64,000 nt of DNA from positions 1-64,000 of the forward strand of contig NZ_SMAJ01000019.1 in assembly GCF_004346225.1 (NCBI RefSeq), written 5' to 3'. Each line of letters starts with the position of its first letter. Positions within the stretch are counted from its first letter, which is position 1. Positions 32,920-40,875 of the stretch are shown in pieces. The notes beneath the pieces are model-generated. The model was given only the letters and a program-made list of their open reading frames with translations, was not told the DNA's origin and made no database searches. The DNA is from Paralcaligenes ureilyticus (lineage in GTDB: Bacteria; Pseudomonadota; Gammaproteobacteria; Burkholderiales; Burkholderiaceae_B). A program made the position numbers and the translations under genes.

Positions 32920-33578
32920 AAAATACGCAGCGCCGCCAGTGCCCGCAAGGCTGCGCATGCCGCGCCATAGCCGTTATCGATATTGACGACCAGCAGTCCG
33001 GGCGCGCAACTTGCGAGCATTGCATTTAGTGCCGTCCGCCCACCTTCGGCAACTCCATAGCCGACCGAGGTCGGTACGGCTATAACAAGACTAGAGACCA
33101 GCCCGCACAAGACGCTAGGCAACGCACCGTCCATACCGGCAACGACAATGATGACTGGGTATTTGCGTATTTCGTCAATACGCTCCAACAAACGCCACAG
33201 TCCCGCTACGCCTACGTCGGCAAAGGAATTGCTGGTGTGGCCGGAGTACTCGAGGGTGCGGGCGGCTTCGCGGCTAACTGGAATATCCGAGGTTCCGGCC
33301 GTGACGATAGCGATCGAGCTTTGAGTCGATGGCTTGTGCTCGCCGAAAAATCCGGTACGTGACACGGGGTCGTAGTCGATGTGGCTCTGGTGCCGCGTGG
33401 TTAGATTTGCATAGACGTCGGCACCGAGTCGCGTGAGCAAGAACCCCGATCCGCGATCTTGCGCGAGGTCCAGAATGGCATTCAGTTGAGCAACGCTTTT
33501 GCTTTCGCAAAAAATCGCTTCGTCAAAGCCAATCCGCTTACCTCGATCAAAGTCAAGGTTGATTTCAGACCGGCTCAT
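32916..33578 (-). CDS. larB: Nickel-pincer cofactor biosynthesis protein LarB
   Basis: LarB (220 residues) carboxylates nicotinic acid adenine dinucleotide and hydrolyses its phosphoanhydride, the first step to the nickel-pincer nucleotide (NPN). The C-terminal half is a PurE-like carboxylase domain with SIAIVTAGTSDIPVSREAART, VVAGMDGALPSVLCGLV, VPTSVGYGV and NIDNGYGAACAA. I start it at ATG 33578, preceded by GGAA and overlapping larE by 14 bases; the frame is open to 33599. It is the last gene of the ech-acs-larA-larC-larE-larB operon and overlaps the gctB stop. Confidence 0.92.
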   Translation of the reverse strand: MSRSEINLDFDRGKRIGFDEAIFCESKSVAQLNAILDLAQDRGSGFLLTRLGADVYANLTTRHQSHIDYDPVSRTGFFGEHKPSTQSSIAIVTAGTSDIPVSREAARTLEYSGHTSNSFADVGVAGLWRLLERIDEIRKYPVIIVVAGMDGALPSVLCGLVSSLVIAVPTSVGYGVAEGGRTALNAMLASCAPGLLVVNIDNGYGAACAALRALAALRIF

Positions 33579-34389
33579 GCTTGATTCCGATAAAAGCACT
33601 TCCTGTGCGATAAGTGGCGAAACCTATTTCCGAGGCGATGCCAATGGGCGTGAACATCGCGCCGATTTTCTGTCTTAGCCTGTCTTTATGTGCGGGGGTG
33701 AGACCCGACAAGCTAACCGTGTCGAGTTCAATGACGACGCCTTGCTTGCGCACACGGCAGCGTACCGAGTGAGGGCTGATTTCGCGCGCAATCCATTTTT
33801 CGGCCGCGTCAACCAAGCTCAACGTATCAGCGCGAATGCCGATGCCGGTTTCCACACGGCTTGCCAGACAGGGTGACGAGGGAAGTTCGGCGATACCCGC
33901 CAGGCCAAGCTGGCGGGCAAGCTGGCGTAAGTCATCTTTGGTGATGCCGGCTTCGACGTAGGGATGCCGAACCGAGTGTACTTTCGCGGCCTCAAGGCCA
34001 GGCCGATATTCACCGAGATCATCGATATTGGTTCCCGAGATAATCTGTTTGTCGGTATGGCCGGTAATTGACGAATACAGATTTGTCTTGCAATAAAAGC
34101 AACGGTTGACAGGGTTGGCCATATAGCGATCGTCGTTGAATTCGCCCGCATTGACAATGGTGAGCCGCCAGTGTTCTTGTGTGGCAAGCGCTTGCACCCG
34201 CTGAGTGGCGTCGGGTGGAACGGCCGGCGATACAGCATGGAATACCTCGCAGTCAGGACCGAGTAAACGATGGGCGATCACCCCGAGAGTAAGACTATCG
34301 ACTCCGCCGCTAACGGCGACGGCGACGCGACCAATACTCGACAATATTTGTTCAAGTGTTGCCGTTTTGATATCGGTGGCGTTATTCAT
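33565..34389 (-). CDS. larE: Nickel-pincer cofactor sulfurtransferase LarE
   Basis: LarE (274 residues) adds sulfur to the pyridinium dicarboxylate of the NPN precursor. The PP-loop SGGVDSLTLG is at about residues 27-36. Cys97 and Cys100 (NRCFYCK) and Cys174 (SSPCLASR) are all present. Cys174 matches the single sacrificial cysteine of Lactobacillus LarE; homologues with three cysteines are thought to hold an iron-sulfur cluster that relays sulfur catalytically, so this enzyme may be of that type. Start at 34389 after AGGAG; it overlaps larC by 8 bases. Confidence 0.94.
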   Translation of the reverse strand: MNNATDIKTATLEQILSSIGRVAVAVSGGVDSLTLGVIAHRLLGPDCEVFHAVSPAVPPDATQRVQALATQEHWRLTIVNAGEFNDDRYMANPVNRCFYCKTNLYSSITGHTDKQIISGTNIDDLGEYRPGLEAAKVHSVRHPYVEAGITKDDLRQLARQLGLAGIAELPSSPCLASRVETGIGIRADTLSLVDAAEKWIAREISPHSVRCRVRKQGVVIELDTVSLSGLTPAHKDRLRQKIGAMFTPIGIASEIGFATYRTGSAFIGIKHEPV

Positions 34390-35656
34390 TTGATTGCTCC
34401 TTGTCGAGCGCAATACTTTCCGCAGCTACACGTAGCGCCTCACGCTCGGCATGGCTGTTTGCGTGACTTGCCAAATCGTCCATTTCAGCTTTGGCGGTAG
34501 CGATCCCCGCAGGCCTGAGCGCCGTTTTTACACGTTGCGTGTAATGCCCTGCCGTTACGGCGGATTCTTTACGCGGCAGGATTTGCCGTTCCAGCGACTG
34601 CACGCGCAGTCCAATGGTCGTGGTTTGGGTAAAACATGCTTCGATCACTTTGTCTCGGTCGGCTGGCTGAACCAGTATTTGAATATGCGAGACCATCCGA
34701 CCCTTTTTCCCGAAGGCGGGTATCTGCAAGACATCCATCACGCCTTCGACTTCGCGTAAATGTGCCAGGCCCACCGCCAGATCTTCGGCGGACTGGTCGT
34801 CGACCTCGAAATTCAACGCGATCACGTGATCGATGCGGGACTCCTCGTGCGTCTGTTCGGTTTTTTCGAACACCAGGACACGCAACACATTGCTGATGCC
34901 AGGGAGGCTGCGCGTGCCGAAGCCCGTGCCCGAAGCAATAAGACGTTTGGGGTGCACGCCTATGCCGGCGCTGCAATTGAGGTGGCGCAAAATGGCGGCG
35001 CCGGTTGGCGTGACTCGCTCGCCTTCCAGTTCGTCGCCGCGTACCAGCATTCCCTCCATCAGCAACGTGGTAGCCGGAGCAGGCACGGGCAGCAGTCCAT
35101 GCGCGCTTTTAACCCGGCCCGATCCGAGCGGCAATGGCGCCGTCGACCAGCTTGTACCCTGACTGTCATCGTGCTTGTCGAGTGTTTCGATTAAATAGGC
35201 GGCACCCACAATATCAGCGATCGAGTCCCAGGATCCGACTTCGTGGAAGGTAATTTGGTCGGCCGTCCCGCCATGGACTTTCGCTTCGGCTTGCGCCAAT
35301 AAGGTAAAAATCGCGATGGCGCGTCGTTTGACGGGCTCGGCGAGTGTGGAGCCTGTCAGGTTGCTTCGCACCGTCGCAAAAGAAATATGCCCGTGTTCGT
35401 GCGCGACAGCTTGCTCATGCGTAGGATGATGCCCGCTATGCGTGTGGCTATCCGGCTCGCCAACAACGAAGCGTCGGCCGGTCAGTGCATGATCTTTATG
35501 TTCGATCAGTTTGCAGGCGATATTCTGTGGCAGCCCCGCTGATCGGATCGCAGCCTGCATGCCATCCGCCAATTGTGGAAAGGCATCAAGTACGGCGGCG
35601 ATGAACATATCGCCCGCCACGCCACCGACCGGATCAAGGTGCAAATGTAGAGGCAT
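34382..35656 (-). CDS. larC: Nickel insertion protein LarC (single-frame form)
   Basis: LarC (424 residues) is the CTP-dependent cyclometallase that inserts nickel into the pincer nucleotide. The N-terminal HLHLDPVGGVAGDMFIAAVLDAF is the signature. A His-rich stretch at about residues 71-90 (SHTHSGHHPTHEQAVAHEHGH) probably binds nickel. In Lactobacillus plantarum the protein is made by a programmed frameshift joining larC1 and larC2; here both parts are in one frame. Start ATG at 35656; a TTG four codons upstream is less likely. It begins 13 bases after the larA-like gene. Confidence 0.93.
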   Translation of the reverse strand: MPLHLHLDPVGGVAGDMFIAAVLDAFPQLADGMQAAIRSAGLPQNIACKLIEHKDHALTGRRFVVGEPDSHTHSGHHPTHEQAVAHEHGHISFATVRSNLTGSTLAEPVKRRAIAIFTLLAQAEAKVHGGTADQITFHEVGSWDSIADIVGAAYLIETLDKHDDSQGTSWSTAPLPLGSGRVKSAHGLLPVPAPATTLLMEGMLVRGDELEGERVTPTGAAILRHLNCSAGIGVHPKRLIASGTGFGTRSLPGISNVLRVLVFEKTEQTHEESRIDHVIALNFEVDDQSAEDLAVGLAHLREVEGVMDVLQIPAFGKKGRMVSHIQILVQPADRDKVIEACFTQTTTIGLRVQSLERQILPRKESAVTAGHYTQRVKTALRPAGIATAKAEMDDLASHANSHAEREALRVAAESIALDKEQSNE

Positions 35657-35669
35657 GTCGTTTCTCAAA

Positions 35670-37064
35670 TTATGACTGCACGTCGAATTTAAGCCTGGGT
35701 CTGCTCCAGAAGGTTGGGGCGACGACCGTCACCGGGTCGGGTCCTACGGTCCGTGTGGCGATTTTCCATGCGTCTGCGAAATTCGCCGTTGGCGTAATGC
35801 CCAGTTCCCTGAACGCTCCTGGATTAGTTGTTCCCGCCATGATGACACGTGAAGCACGGCTGAGCGTGTATTCGTTCTCGTAGAGCAGCCAAAATGCATG
35901 AATGGCCGGATAAGCGTAATTATGTGTGTATCTGTGAAGATATTCTGGCCGATGGCTGAACTCGTCCTCGTAGTCCACTAGCGAGTGGGAGGAATAGCAT
36001 TGCCGATAAAGCCGGATGGCTTCGGAATAAGAGGGGAAAGTGCGTTCGTCGATGACGCCACTGCTCGGACTTACGGCAATGACCACGCCACCTTCGCGCA
36101 ATATCGGCTTGCCTGGGCTGAAGCGCGGTGGAACCAGTGCGCCGACCGCGGCAATCAAAGTATTGTTTGCGCTGCCGTATGAGTACGCTTGCGGCAGCCC
36201 GATCACGAGTACGTCGGCTTGTGGAACGGGCCGTCGAAACAGCCTCTCGGCTAACTCCCAGGCTGGAGGCTTGACTTCTTGAGCAGTCCCTGCGAATACG
36301 CCGGCCATTTTGCCGCCAAGGCCGTTTACCGAATTGATATAGAAAATCTGCTTACCGGTTGCCTGGTCCAGATAGGTCGTCATCTCTTCTTTCACACTGC
36401 CATAACGCTTGGTGCTGGCGGCATTCTTCGACCCAGGGTCCGGAATGCTGTGAAAACTGTGGTGCGACGCAATGCTTCGCGTCGACGCGAGCCCGACGAC
36501 GGCTCCGGTGCCTGTGTAGCCTTTCCAGGCGGCGGAGGCGACATTGCCCTGGTAGATCATAAGATCAGCTTCGAAGAAGTGGCGGTTCATTTCTACATAA
36601 CGCCCGCCGTCGGTAATGCCAAAATATTTAAGCTGCGCCGGATCCGCACAGTCGTGATTGAGAATTTGCCCGAGCGGCCAGAAACGATTGAATATTTTCA
36701 GGCCAAGGTGGTTGGCGAGTTCCGAGCGTGTGCTTTTCTTGTGATTGCTGCAAGCGTTAACGAAAATGATGTCGCGCTCGCGTATACCGGCCAGGAGCAG
36801 GACGTCAACGATTTCGGGCAGGATGGTCTGTGGCGGAGTATTTGGACGTGTCGGATCATCAAAACCGATCGCAACCCGCATTCCAGGCTTGGCAAGTTCA
36901 GAAAGAGGTGCGCATCCATAGGGCCTGGCAAGCGCCGCACGCACCGCAGCGACGGGATCTTCAAGCAAGGGCGGATTTTCAAATTCGGCGATGACGGCGC
37001 TTTCAGGTACTTCGACTTCCAATTTCCTGTCGCCAAAGTCGACGGCTACGGATTTCATATTCAT
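35670..37064 (-). CDS. LarA-family (lactate racemase-like) protein without the canonical cofactor lysine
   Basis: A 464-residue member of the LarA superfamily of nickel-pincer 2-hydroxyacid racemases and epimerases, about 40 residues longer than lactate racemase. Conserved: DDPTRP (69-74), His108 (NACSNHKK), NHDCADPAQLKYFG (136-149) and His201/202 near the Ni-ligand position (lactate racemase His200). But the segment matching VEPHGFAGFSGGAK of LarA reads VASAAWKGYTGTGA: the catalytic His174 aligns with Ala178 and the NPN-anchoring Lys184 with Ala188. Lys181 is close by. It may hold the cofactor non-covalently, use another lysine, or catalyse a different reaction. Its neighbours larC, larE and larB strongly suggest it uses NPN. 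The substrate is unknown. Confidence 0.85.
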   Translation of the reverse strand: MNMKSVAVDFGDRKLEVEVPESAVIAEFENPPLLEDPVAAVRAALARPYGCAPLSELAKPGMRVAIGFDDPTRPNTPPQTILPEIVDVLLLAGIRERDIIFVNACSNHKKSTRSELANHLGLKIFNRFWPLGQILNHDCADPAQLKYFGITDGGRYVEMNRHFFEADLMIYQGNVASAAWKGYTGTGAVVGLASTRSIASHHSFHSIPDPGSKNAASTKRYGSVKEEMTTYLDQATGKQIFYINSVNGLGGKMAGVFAGTAQEVKPPAWELAERLFRRPVPQADVLVIGLPQAYSYGSANNTLIAAVGALVPPRFSPGKPILREGGVVIAVSPSSGVIDERTFPSYSEAIRLYRQCYSSHSLVDYEDEFSHRPEYLHRYTHNYAYPAIHAFWLLYENEYTLSRASRVIMAGTTNPGAFRELGITPTANFADAWKIATRTVGPDPVTVVAPTFWSRPRLKFDVQS

Positions 37065-37082
37065 TGCATTCTCTGGTGAGGC

Positions 37083-38648
37083 CTACTTGGCGGGTTGTTC
37101 TTGAAAATATCGGTGCAGCTCGTGCCGCTTTATCTTGCCGACACCATTACGCGGCAACTCGTCGACGAAAGCTATTCGCTGAGGTACTTTAAACGAGGCC
37201 AGGTAGCCTTTGCAGAATTCGATGATATCCGCTTCGCGCGGTGGTTTGTTGAGCGCGTCCTGGGGCGTGACGCATGCGGCAACAATCTCTCCCCATAGCG
37301 GATCGGACAAGCCGAATGCGGCCGCCTCGCGGACCGAGGGGTGTCTGGCAATCACACGCTCGACTTCCAGGGGGGAAATGTTTTCGCCACCGCGAATAAT
37401 CATTTCTTTTTTGCGGCCGACGATAAAAATGAAACCGTCTTCATCCATTTTCGCCAGATCTCCCGAATGCAGCCAGCCATCTTGCACCGCGTGCTTGGTG
37501 GCCTGTGGATCGCGGAAATATTCCTTCATTACGGTCGGTGCACGTATCGCGATTTCGCCGACCTCATCAGCGGGCAAGGCCGTGCCTTGGCTATCGACGA
37601 TTTTGACGATGCTCGGAGGCAAGGCCTTGCCGATAGAGCCGCGCTTGCGCGGGCCCGCCAGAGGGTTCATTACGTTGATCGCGGTGGTTTCGGTCAGCCC
37701 ATAGGTCTCTAATAACAAGCCGCGGCCGAAGCGGGCTTCGAAGCGCTCGGCCAGATCGAAGGACGTTGGCGCCGACGCTACTTTGATAAACTTCAGCCCC
37801 TCGCCCTCATCGGCCATGCACGGCGGAGTCTCGAGCAGAATCGCGAGTATTGTCGGCGATGCGCTGAAACTATTGACGTGATATTTTTTGCAGAGTTTCC
37901 AATGTTCGGAAGCACTGAAGCGGCGGCAGATCACCGTCGACCCACCGGCGTGTAAATAGGACAGCGTGCTGAACATCAGCGCGTTGGTGTGCGATAGAGG
38001 CATGACGCACAAGGTTCTGTCAGCAGGCGTCAGGGAAAAGCCGGCTTTTACCGCCGCAATGGCGGTGGCGACGTTGCGATGAGTAAGTAACACGCCCTTG
38101 GGTTTGCCTGTTGTGCCAGACGTGTAGAGCAGCAGAGCGCCGTCGTCGGGGGCTGGGGCGGGGACGTTGGGCGGGTTGACGGATTGTTGCCTTAGTAGCT
38201 TGAATGGCAGTGCTTGCAGCTTTGCTTGTAGGACGTCGTCGTCAATGGCATCGATGCTTAAAACGGTTGGCGGATTTTTTAGTAGAGCTAGCGCGTCGGC
38301 GACTACCGCGGCATATTCCCGAGATGTAAGCAGCAGCTCGCTGCCGGCATGGTCAAGGATGTACGCGATTTCCTCGGCCGTCAGCCGCGTACCCATTGGA
38401 TTTGCGACCTTGTCGGCCTTGAACGCCCCGAAATAGGCGGCTATCAATAAAATATCGTTGCTTAGCATGAAGCTCACGCGGCTTTGTGGGGGCAGCCCGA
38501 GACTCAGGTACAGATTACCGAATTGGTTGGATAAATCATCCAGCGCAGCATATGAATAAGCCTTGTCGTCAAAAATAATGGCAGTATTGTGCGAGCGGTG
38601 CGCCGCCACCATATCGCGCAGATCAGTCAAGACAGATTTACTATGCAT
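37083..38648 (-). CDS. AMP-forming acyl-CoA synthetase
   Basis: A 521-residue ANL-superfamily ligase that activates a carboxylic acid to its CoA ester through an acyl-adenylate. The phosphate-binding motif LLYTSGTTGKPKGVLLTHRN, the A5 region LLETYGLTETTAI, the hinge GRKKEMIIRGGENISPLEVE and the C-terminal catalytic lysine in PRNGVGKIKRHEL are present. The start at 38648 has GGAG before it and leaves 16 bases after the crotonase gene. The substrate is not evident; the operon suggests a hydroxy acid or an acid made from it. Confidence 0.92.
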   Translation of the reverse strand: MHSKSVLTDLRDMVAAHRSHNTAIIFDDKAYSYAALDDLSNQFGNLYLSLGLPPQSRVSFMLSNDILLIAAYFGAFKADKVANPMGTRLTAEEIAYILDHAGSELLLTSREYAAVVADALALLKNPPTVLSIDAIDDDVLQAKLQALPFKLLRQQSVNPPNVPAPAPDDGALLLYTSGTTGKPKGVLLTHRNVATAIAAVKAGFSLTPADRTLCVMPLSHTNALMFSTLSYLHAGGSTVICRRFSASEHWKLCKKYHVNSFSASPTILAILLETPPCMADEGEGLKFIKVASAPTSFDLAERFEARFGRGLLLETYGLTETTAINVMNPLAGPRKRGSIGKALPPSIVKIVDSQGTALPADEVGEIAIRAPTVMKEYFRDPQATKHAVQDGWLHSGDLAKMDEDGFIFIVGRKKEMIIRGGENISPLEVERVIARHPSVREAAAFGLSDPLWGEIVAACVTPQDALNKPPREADIIEFCKGYLASFKVPQRIAFVDELPRNGVGKIKRHELHRYFQEQPAK

Positions 38649-38664
38649 AATTGGATCTCCACCG

Positions 38665-39387
38665 TTATTTCTTTTCTCTGAATTGTTGTATCCGGGCAAT
38701 CAGCCCGGGTGCGGCCACCGAGCGCGCGAGGTCGGCGAGATCACTGTCGTTATTGTTCGCCTTGGTGAGTTCAAACAATGTGCGCCGGCTTGAATCCGGT
38801 AGGCATTGGGCCGTTGCCGTTGCTTCCTGGATGATGGAGTCCCAGCTTGTCATCGCCGACAACGCGTGGCAGAAGCCCAGCCGCTTCGCTTCCGCCGCGT
38901 CAAACACACGTGTCGAAGTCAGAATTTCACTTGCGGCGTCGTTGCCGACAATCGCCGCAAATCGACGCGTGCCCAATACCACGCCGAAATGCAGCCCCGG
39001 CATCCGGAAGCTTGAATCTGGCGTCGCGATGCGTTTGCGGCACGCGGCGAAGAGATCGGCCCCGGCGCCGAAAATACGGCCGTGCGCCAGGCCGACGGTC
39101 AGGCACGGCGAGCTTGCAACTTTTTGCAGCAGCATTTCGATGCGCAAGAAACGCAACACGATATCGCCTTCACTTTGCGCGTGAACATCGGTGAAGTCGA
39201 ATCCTGCACTTAGCGTTTTACCGGCGCCTCTAATCACCAGGATCTGTGCATGCTGCTGCGGCGCTGCGTCTACCGCGGCAATCAAGGATTCGACGACGGA
39301 GGCCGACAAGGCATTCATTTTGTTCGGCCGGTTCAGCGTCAACGTCCAGCAAGGCCCATCTTTATTGATCAACAACTCGTCGTTCAT
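38665..39387 (-). CDS. Crotonase-fold protein (enoyl-CoA hydratase/isomerase family)
   Basis: A 240-residue crotonase-superfamily enzyme. The first oxyanion-hole segment GKTLSAGFDF (56-65) and the second HGRIFGAGADLF (102-113) are present, so it should bind an acyl-CoA. The two glutamates of true hydratases, in GGGCEL and QPE, are replaced by Asp111 and Gly131. Simple hydratase activity is thus unlikely; an isomerase, hydrolase, decarboxylase or lyase is more likely. It is the promoter-proximal gene of the acyl-CoA/lar operon, with a TCCTA-N5-TAGGA palindrome 158 bp upstream. Confidence 0.86.
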   Translation of the reverse strand: MNDELLINKDGPCWTLTLNRPNKMNALSASVVESLIAAVDAAPQQHAQILVIRGAGKTLSAGFDFTDVHAQSEGDIVLRFLRIEMLLQKVASSPCLTVGLAHGRIFGAGADLFAACRKRIATPDSSFRMPGLHFGVVLGTRRFAAIVGNDAASEILTSTRVFDAAEAKRLGFCHALSAMTSWDSIIQEATATAQCLPDSSRRTLFELTKANNNDSDLADLARSVAAPGLIARIQQFREKK

Positions 39388-39545
39388 ACGACGTCCTTCT
39401 TCAATGATTTTCCGAGCATTTCGACGTTGTGTTAACCGAAACCCGTTGTGCAGGGGCGCACGGGAAGATCAGGGCGTCAACACTGACCTGTTGCCAAGAT
39501 TAGCATGGGGTATGGCCGTGTGTAAACCGAGAAATAGGATTTTAA

Positions 39546-39560
39546 TCCTATTTATTAGGA
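39546..39560. promoter_or_regulatory. Candidate IclR operator 3
   Basis: TCCTATTTATTAGGA, the same 15-bp TCCTA-N5-TAGGA palindrome as near iclR, 158 bp upstream of the crotonase start. A further TAGGA half-site at 39535-39539 makes a second, overlapping palindrome with it. Confidence 0.68.
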
Positions 39561-39641
39561 CGGAAAGTCCCGTGATTTCATTGCCCGTAGCATCAACCGC
39601 ACAATGTCCCCCAGCCCCCCGTAGCTTCCTTCTTGAAGAAA

Positions 39642-39657
39642 TGGGTGCAAACGGGTG
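39642..39657 (+). repeat. Upstream direct repeat 1 of fic
   Basis: TGGGTGCAAACGGGTG, two GGGTG half-sites 10 bp apart. The related 16-mer at 39682 is exactly 40 bp downstream in the same orientation. Confidence 0.6.
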
Positions 39658-39681
39658 AGAAAACGGTATGAGGCAATAAAT

Positions 39682-39697
39682 TGGGTGTAAATGGGTG
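39682..39697 (+). repeat. Upstream direct repeat 2 of fic
   Basis: TGGGTGTAAATGGGTG, matching repeat 1 except at two positions. It lies 14 bp before the fic start at 39712 and overlaps an alternative ATG at 39691. Confidence 0.6.
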
Positions 39698-39711
39698 TAT
39701 CATTGGTTCCC

Positions 39712-40761
39712 ATGATCCTCACCGACTCCCTCCAGATCACCCCGGAGATCCTCGGCCTGATCGCCGGTATCGACGAATTCAAGGGCGCCTGGCGTGCGCT
39801 GGGCACGCTGGCGCCTGATCGGCTATCGGCGCTACGACGGGTCGCCACCATCGAGAGTATTGGCTCTTCGACCCGGATCGAGGGAAGCAGGCTGTTGGAT
39901 CGTGACGTCGAACGCCTGCTCTCCAACCTGCAGATCAAGTCTTTCGAGACCCGCGACGAACAGGAGGTGGCAGGCTATGCTGAAGTTATGGAGTTGGTGT
40001 TCTCGTCCTGGCAGGACATCGCGCTGACCGAGAACCACATCCGGCAGTTGCATCGCGACCTGCTGACCCACAGCGACAAGGACGCCTGGCATTGCGGCAA
40101 CTACAAGACGACCCCCAACAGCGTGGCCGCGTTCGACGAACACGGCAAGCCGCTGGGCGTAGTGTTCGAGACCGCCGCGCCCTTCGACACGCCACGCCTG
40201 ATGGCCGAATTGGCGACCTGGTTCAACGAGGAGCGCGGCACAGGACGTCTGCACCCGCTGTTGCTGATCGGTATCTGGGTCGTCGTGTTTATGGAGATTC
40301 ATCCGTTTCAGGACGGCAATGGCCGTCTGAGCCGAGTGCTGACCACGCTGCTGCTGTTGCAGGCAGGCTACGCCTATGTACCCTACAGCTCGCTCGAAAG
40401 CGTGATCGAGCAGAACAAGGAAGCCTACTACCTGGCGTTGCGCCAGACCCAGGGCAGCATCCGCACGGATGCGCCTGACTGGCAGCCGTGGCTGGCGTTC
40501 TTCCTGCGTGTACTGTCCGAGCAAGTGCGCCGGCTTGAGCGCAAGATCGAGCGCGAGAAACTGGTGCTGGCCAAGCTGCCGGGCCTGGCACTGCAGATCG
40601 TCGAATTTACGCGCGAGCATGGCCGCATCACCATGGCCGAGGCGATCCGCCTGACCGGCGGCAACCGCAACACGCTAAAGCAACATTTCCGGATGCTGGT
40701 GGAGCAGAGGCATCTGATACAGCATGGTGGCGGGCGTGGGACTTGGTACGAGTTGCGCTGA
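39712..40761 (+). CDS. Fic-domain protein with C-terminal winged helix
   Basis: A 349-residue Fic enzyme, a family that usually AMPylates proteins. The active-site motif HPFQDGNGR is at 197-205. The N-terminal S53-xxx-E57-G58 (SSTRIEG) is the inhibitory helix motif of class II Fic proteins, so activity should be self-restrained. The C-terminal part (about 275-349; GRITMAEAIRLTGGNRNTLKQHFRMLVEQRHL) looks like a winged helix and may bind DNA, perhaps the paired repeats just upstream. I prefer ATG 39712 (MILTDSLQITPEI) because the alternative ATG at 39691 lies inside repeat 2. The gene is a single unit between the lar operon and mnmE. Confidence 0.9.
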   Translation: MILTDSLQITPEILGLIAGIDEFKGAWRALGTLAPDRLSALRRVATIESIGSSTRIEGSRLLDRDVERLLSNLQIKSFETRDEQEVAGYAEVMELVFSSWQDIALTENHIRQLHRDLLTHSDKDAWHCGNYKTTPNSVAAFDEHGKPLGVVFETAAPFDTPRLMAELATWFNEERGTGRLHPLLLIGIWVVVFMEIHPFQDGNGRLSRVLTTLLLLQAGYAYVPYSSLESVIEQNKEAYYLALRQTQGSIRTDAPDWQPWLAFFLRVLSEQVRRLERKIEREKLVLAKLPGLALQIVEFTREHGRITMAEAIRLTGGNRNTLKQHFRMLVEQRHLIQHGGGRGTWYELR

Positions 40762-40875
40762 CCGGTCGGGTTCTCTTTGATCCTCTGGCGGGGCGGCATA
40801 CGATCGGACTCTATCAAAAGTTCCTTTATTTATGCGGCTCGCAAAGGATTTTTTCAGACATCCTTGGACGTCCAA

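Larger units (their letters stand above)
39388..39711. other. Divergent control region between the acyl-CoA/lar operon and fic
   Basis: A non-coding stretch with two signal groups. At 39535-39560 there are three alternating TAGGA/TCCTA half-sites that include candidate IclR operator 3. At 39642-39697 there are two 16-mers of the type TGGGTGYAAAYGGGTG upstream of fic. No other gene is seen. Confidence 0.6.

Noticed and set aside
34804-34830. CACGTGATC-type palindrome inside larC as a parS or regulator site
   Set aside because: It lies inside a coding region and does not match parS beyond the central six bases.
40762-40875. Possible terminator between fic and mnmE
   Set aside because: Only a T run is seen, without a convincing stem.
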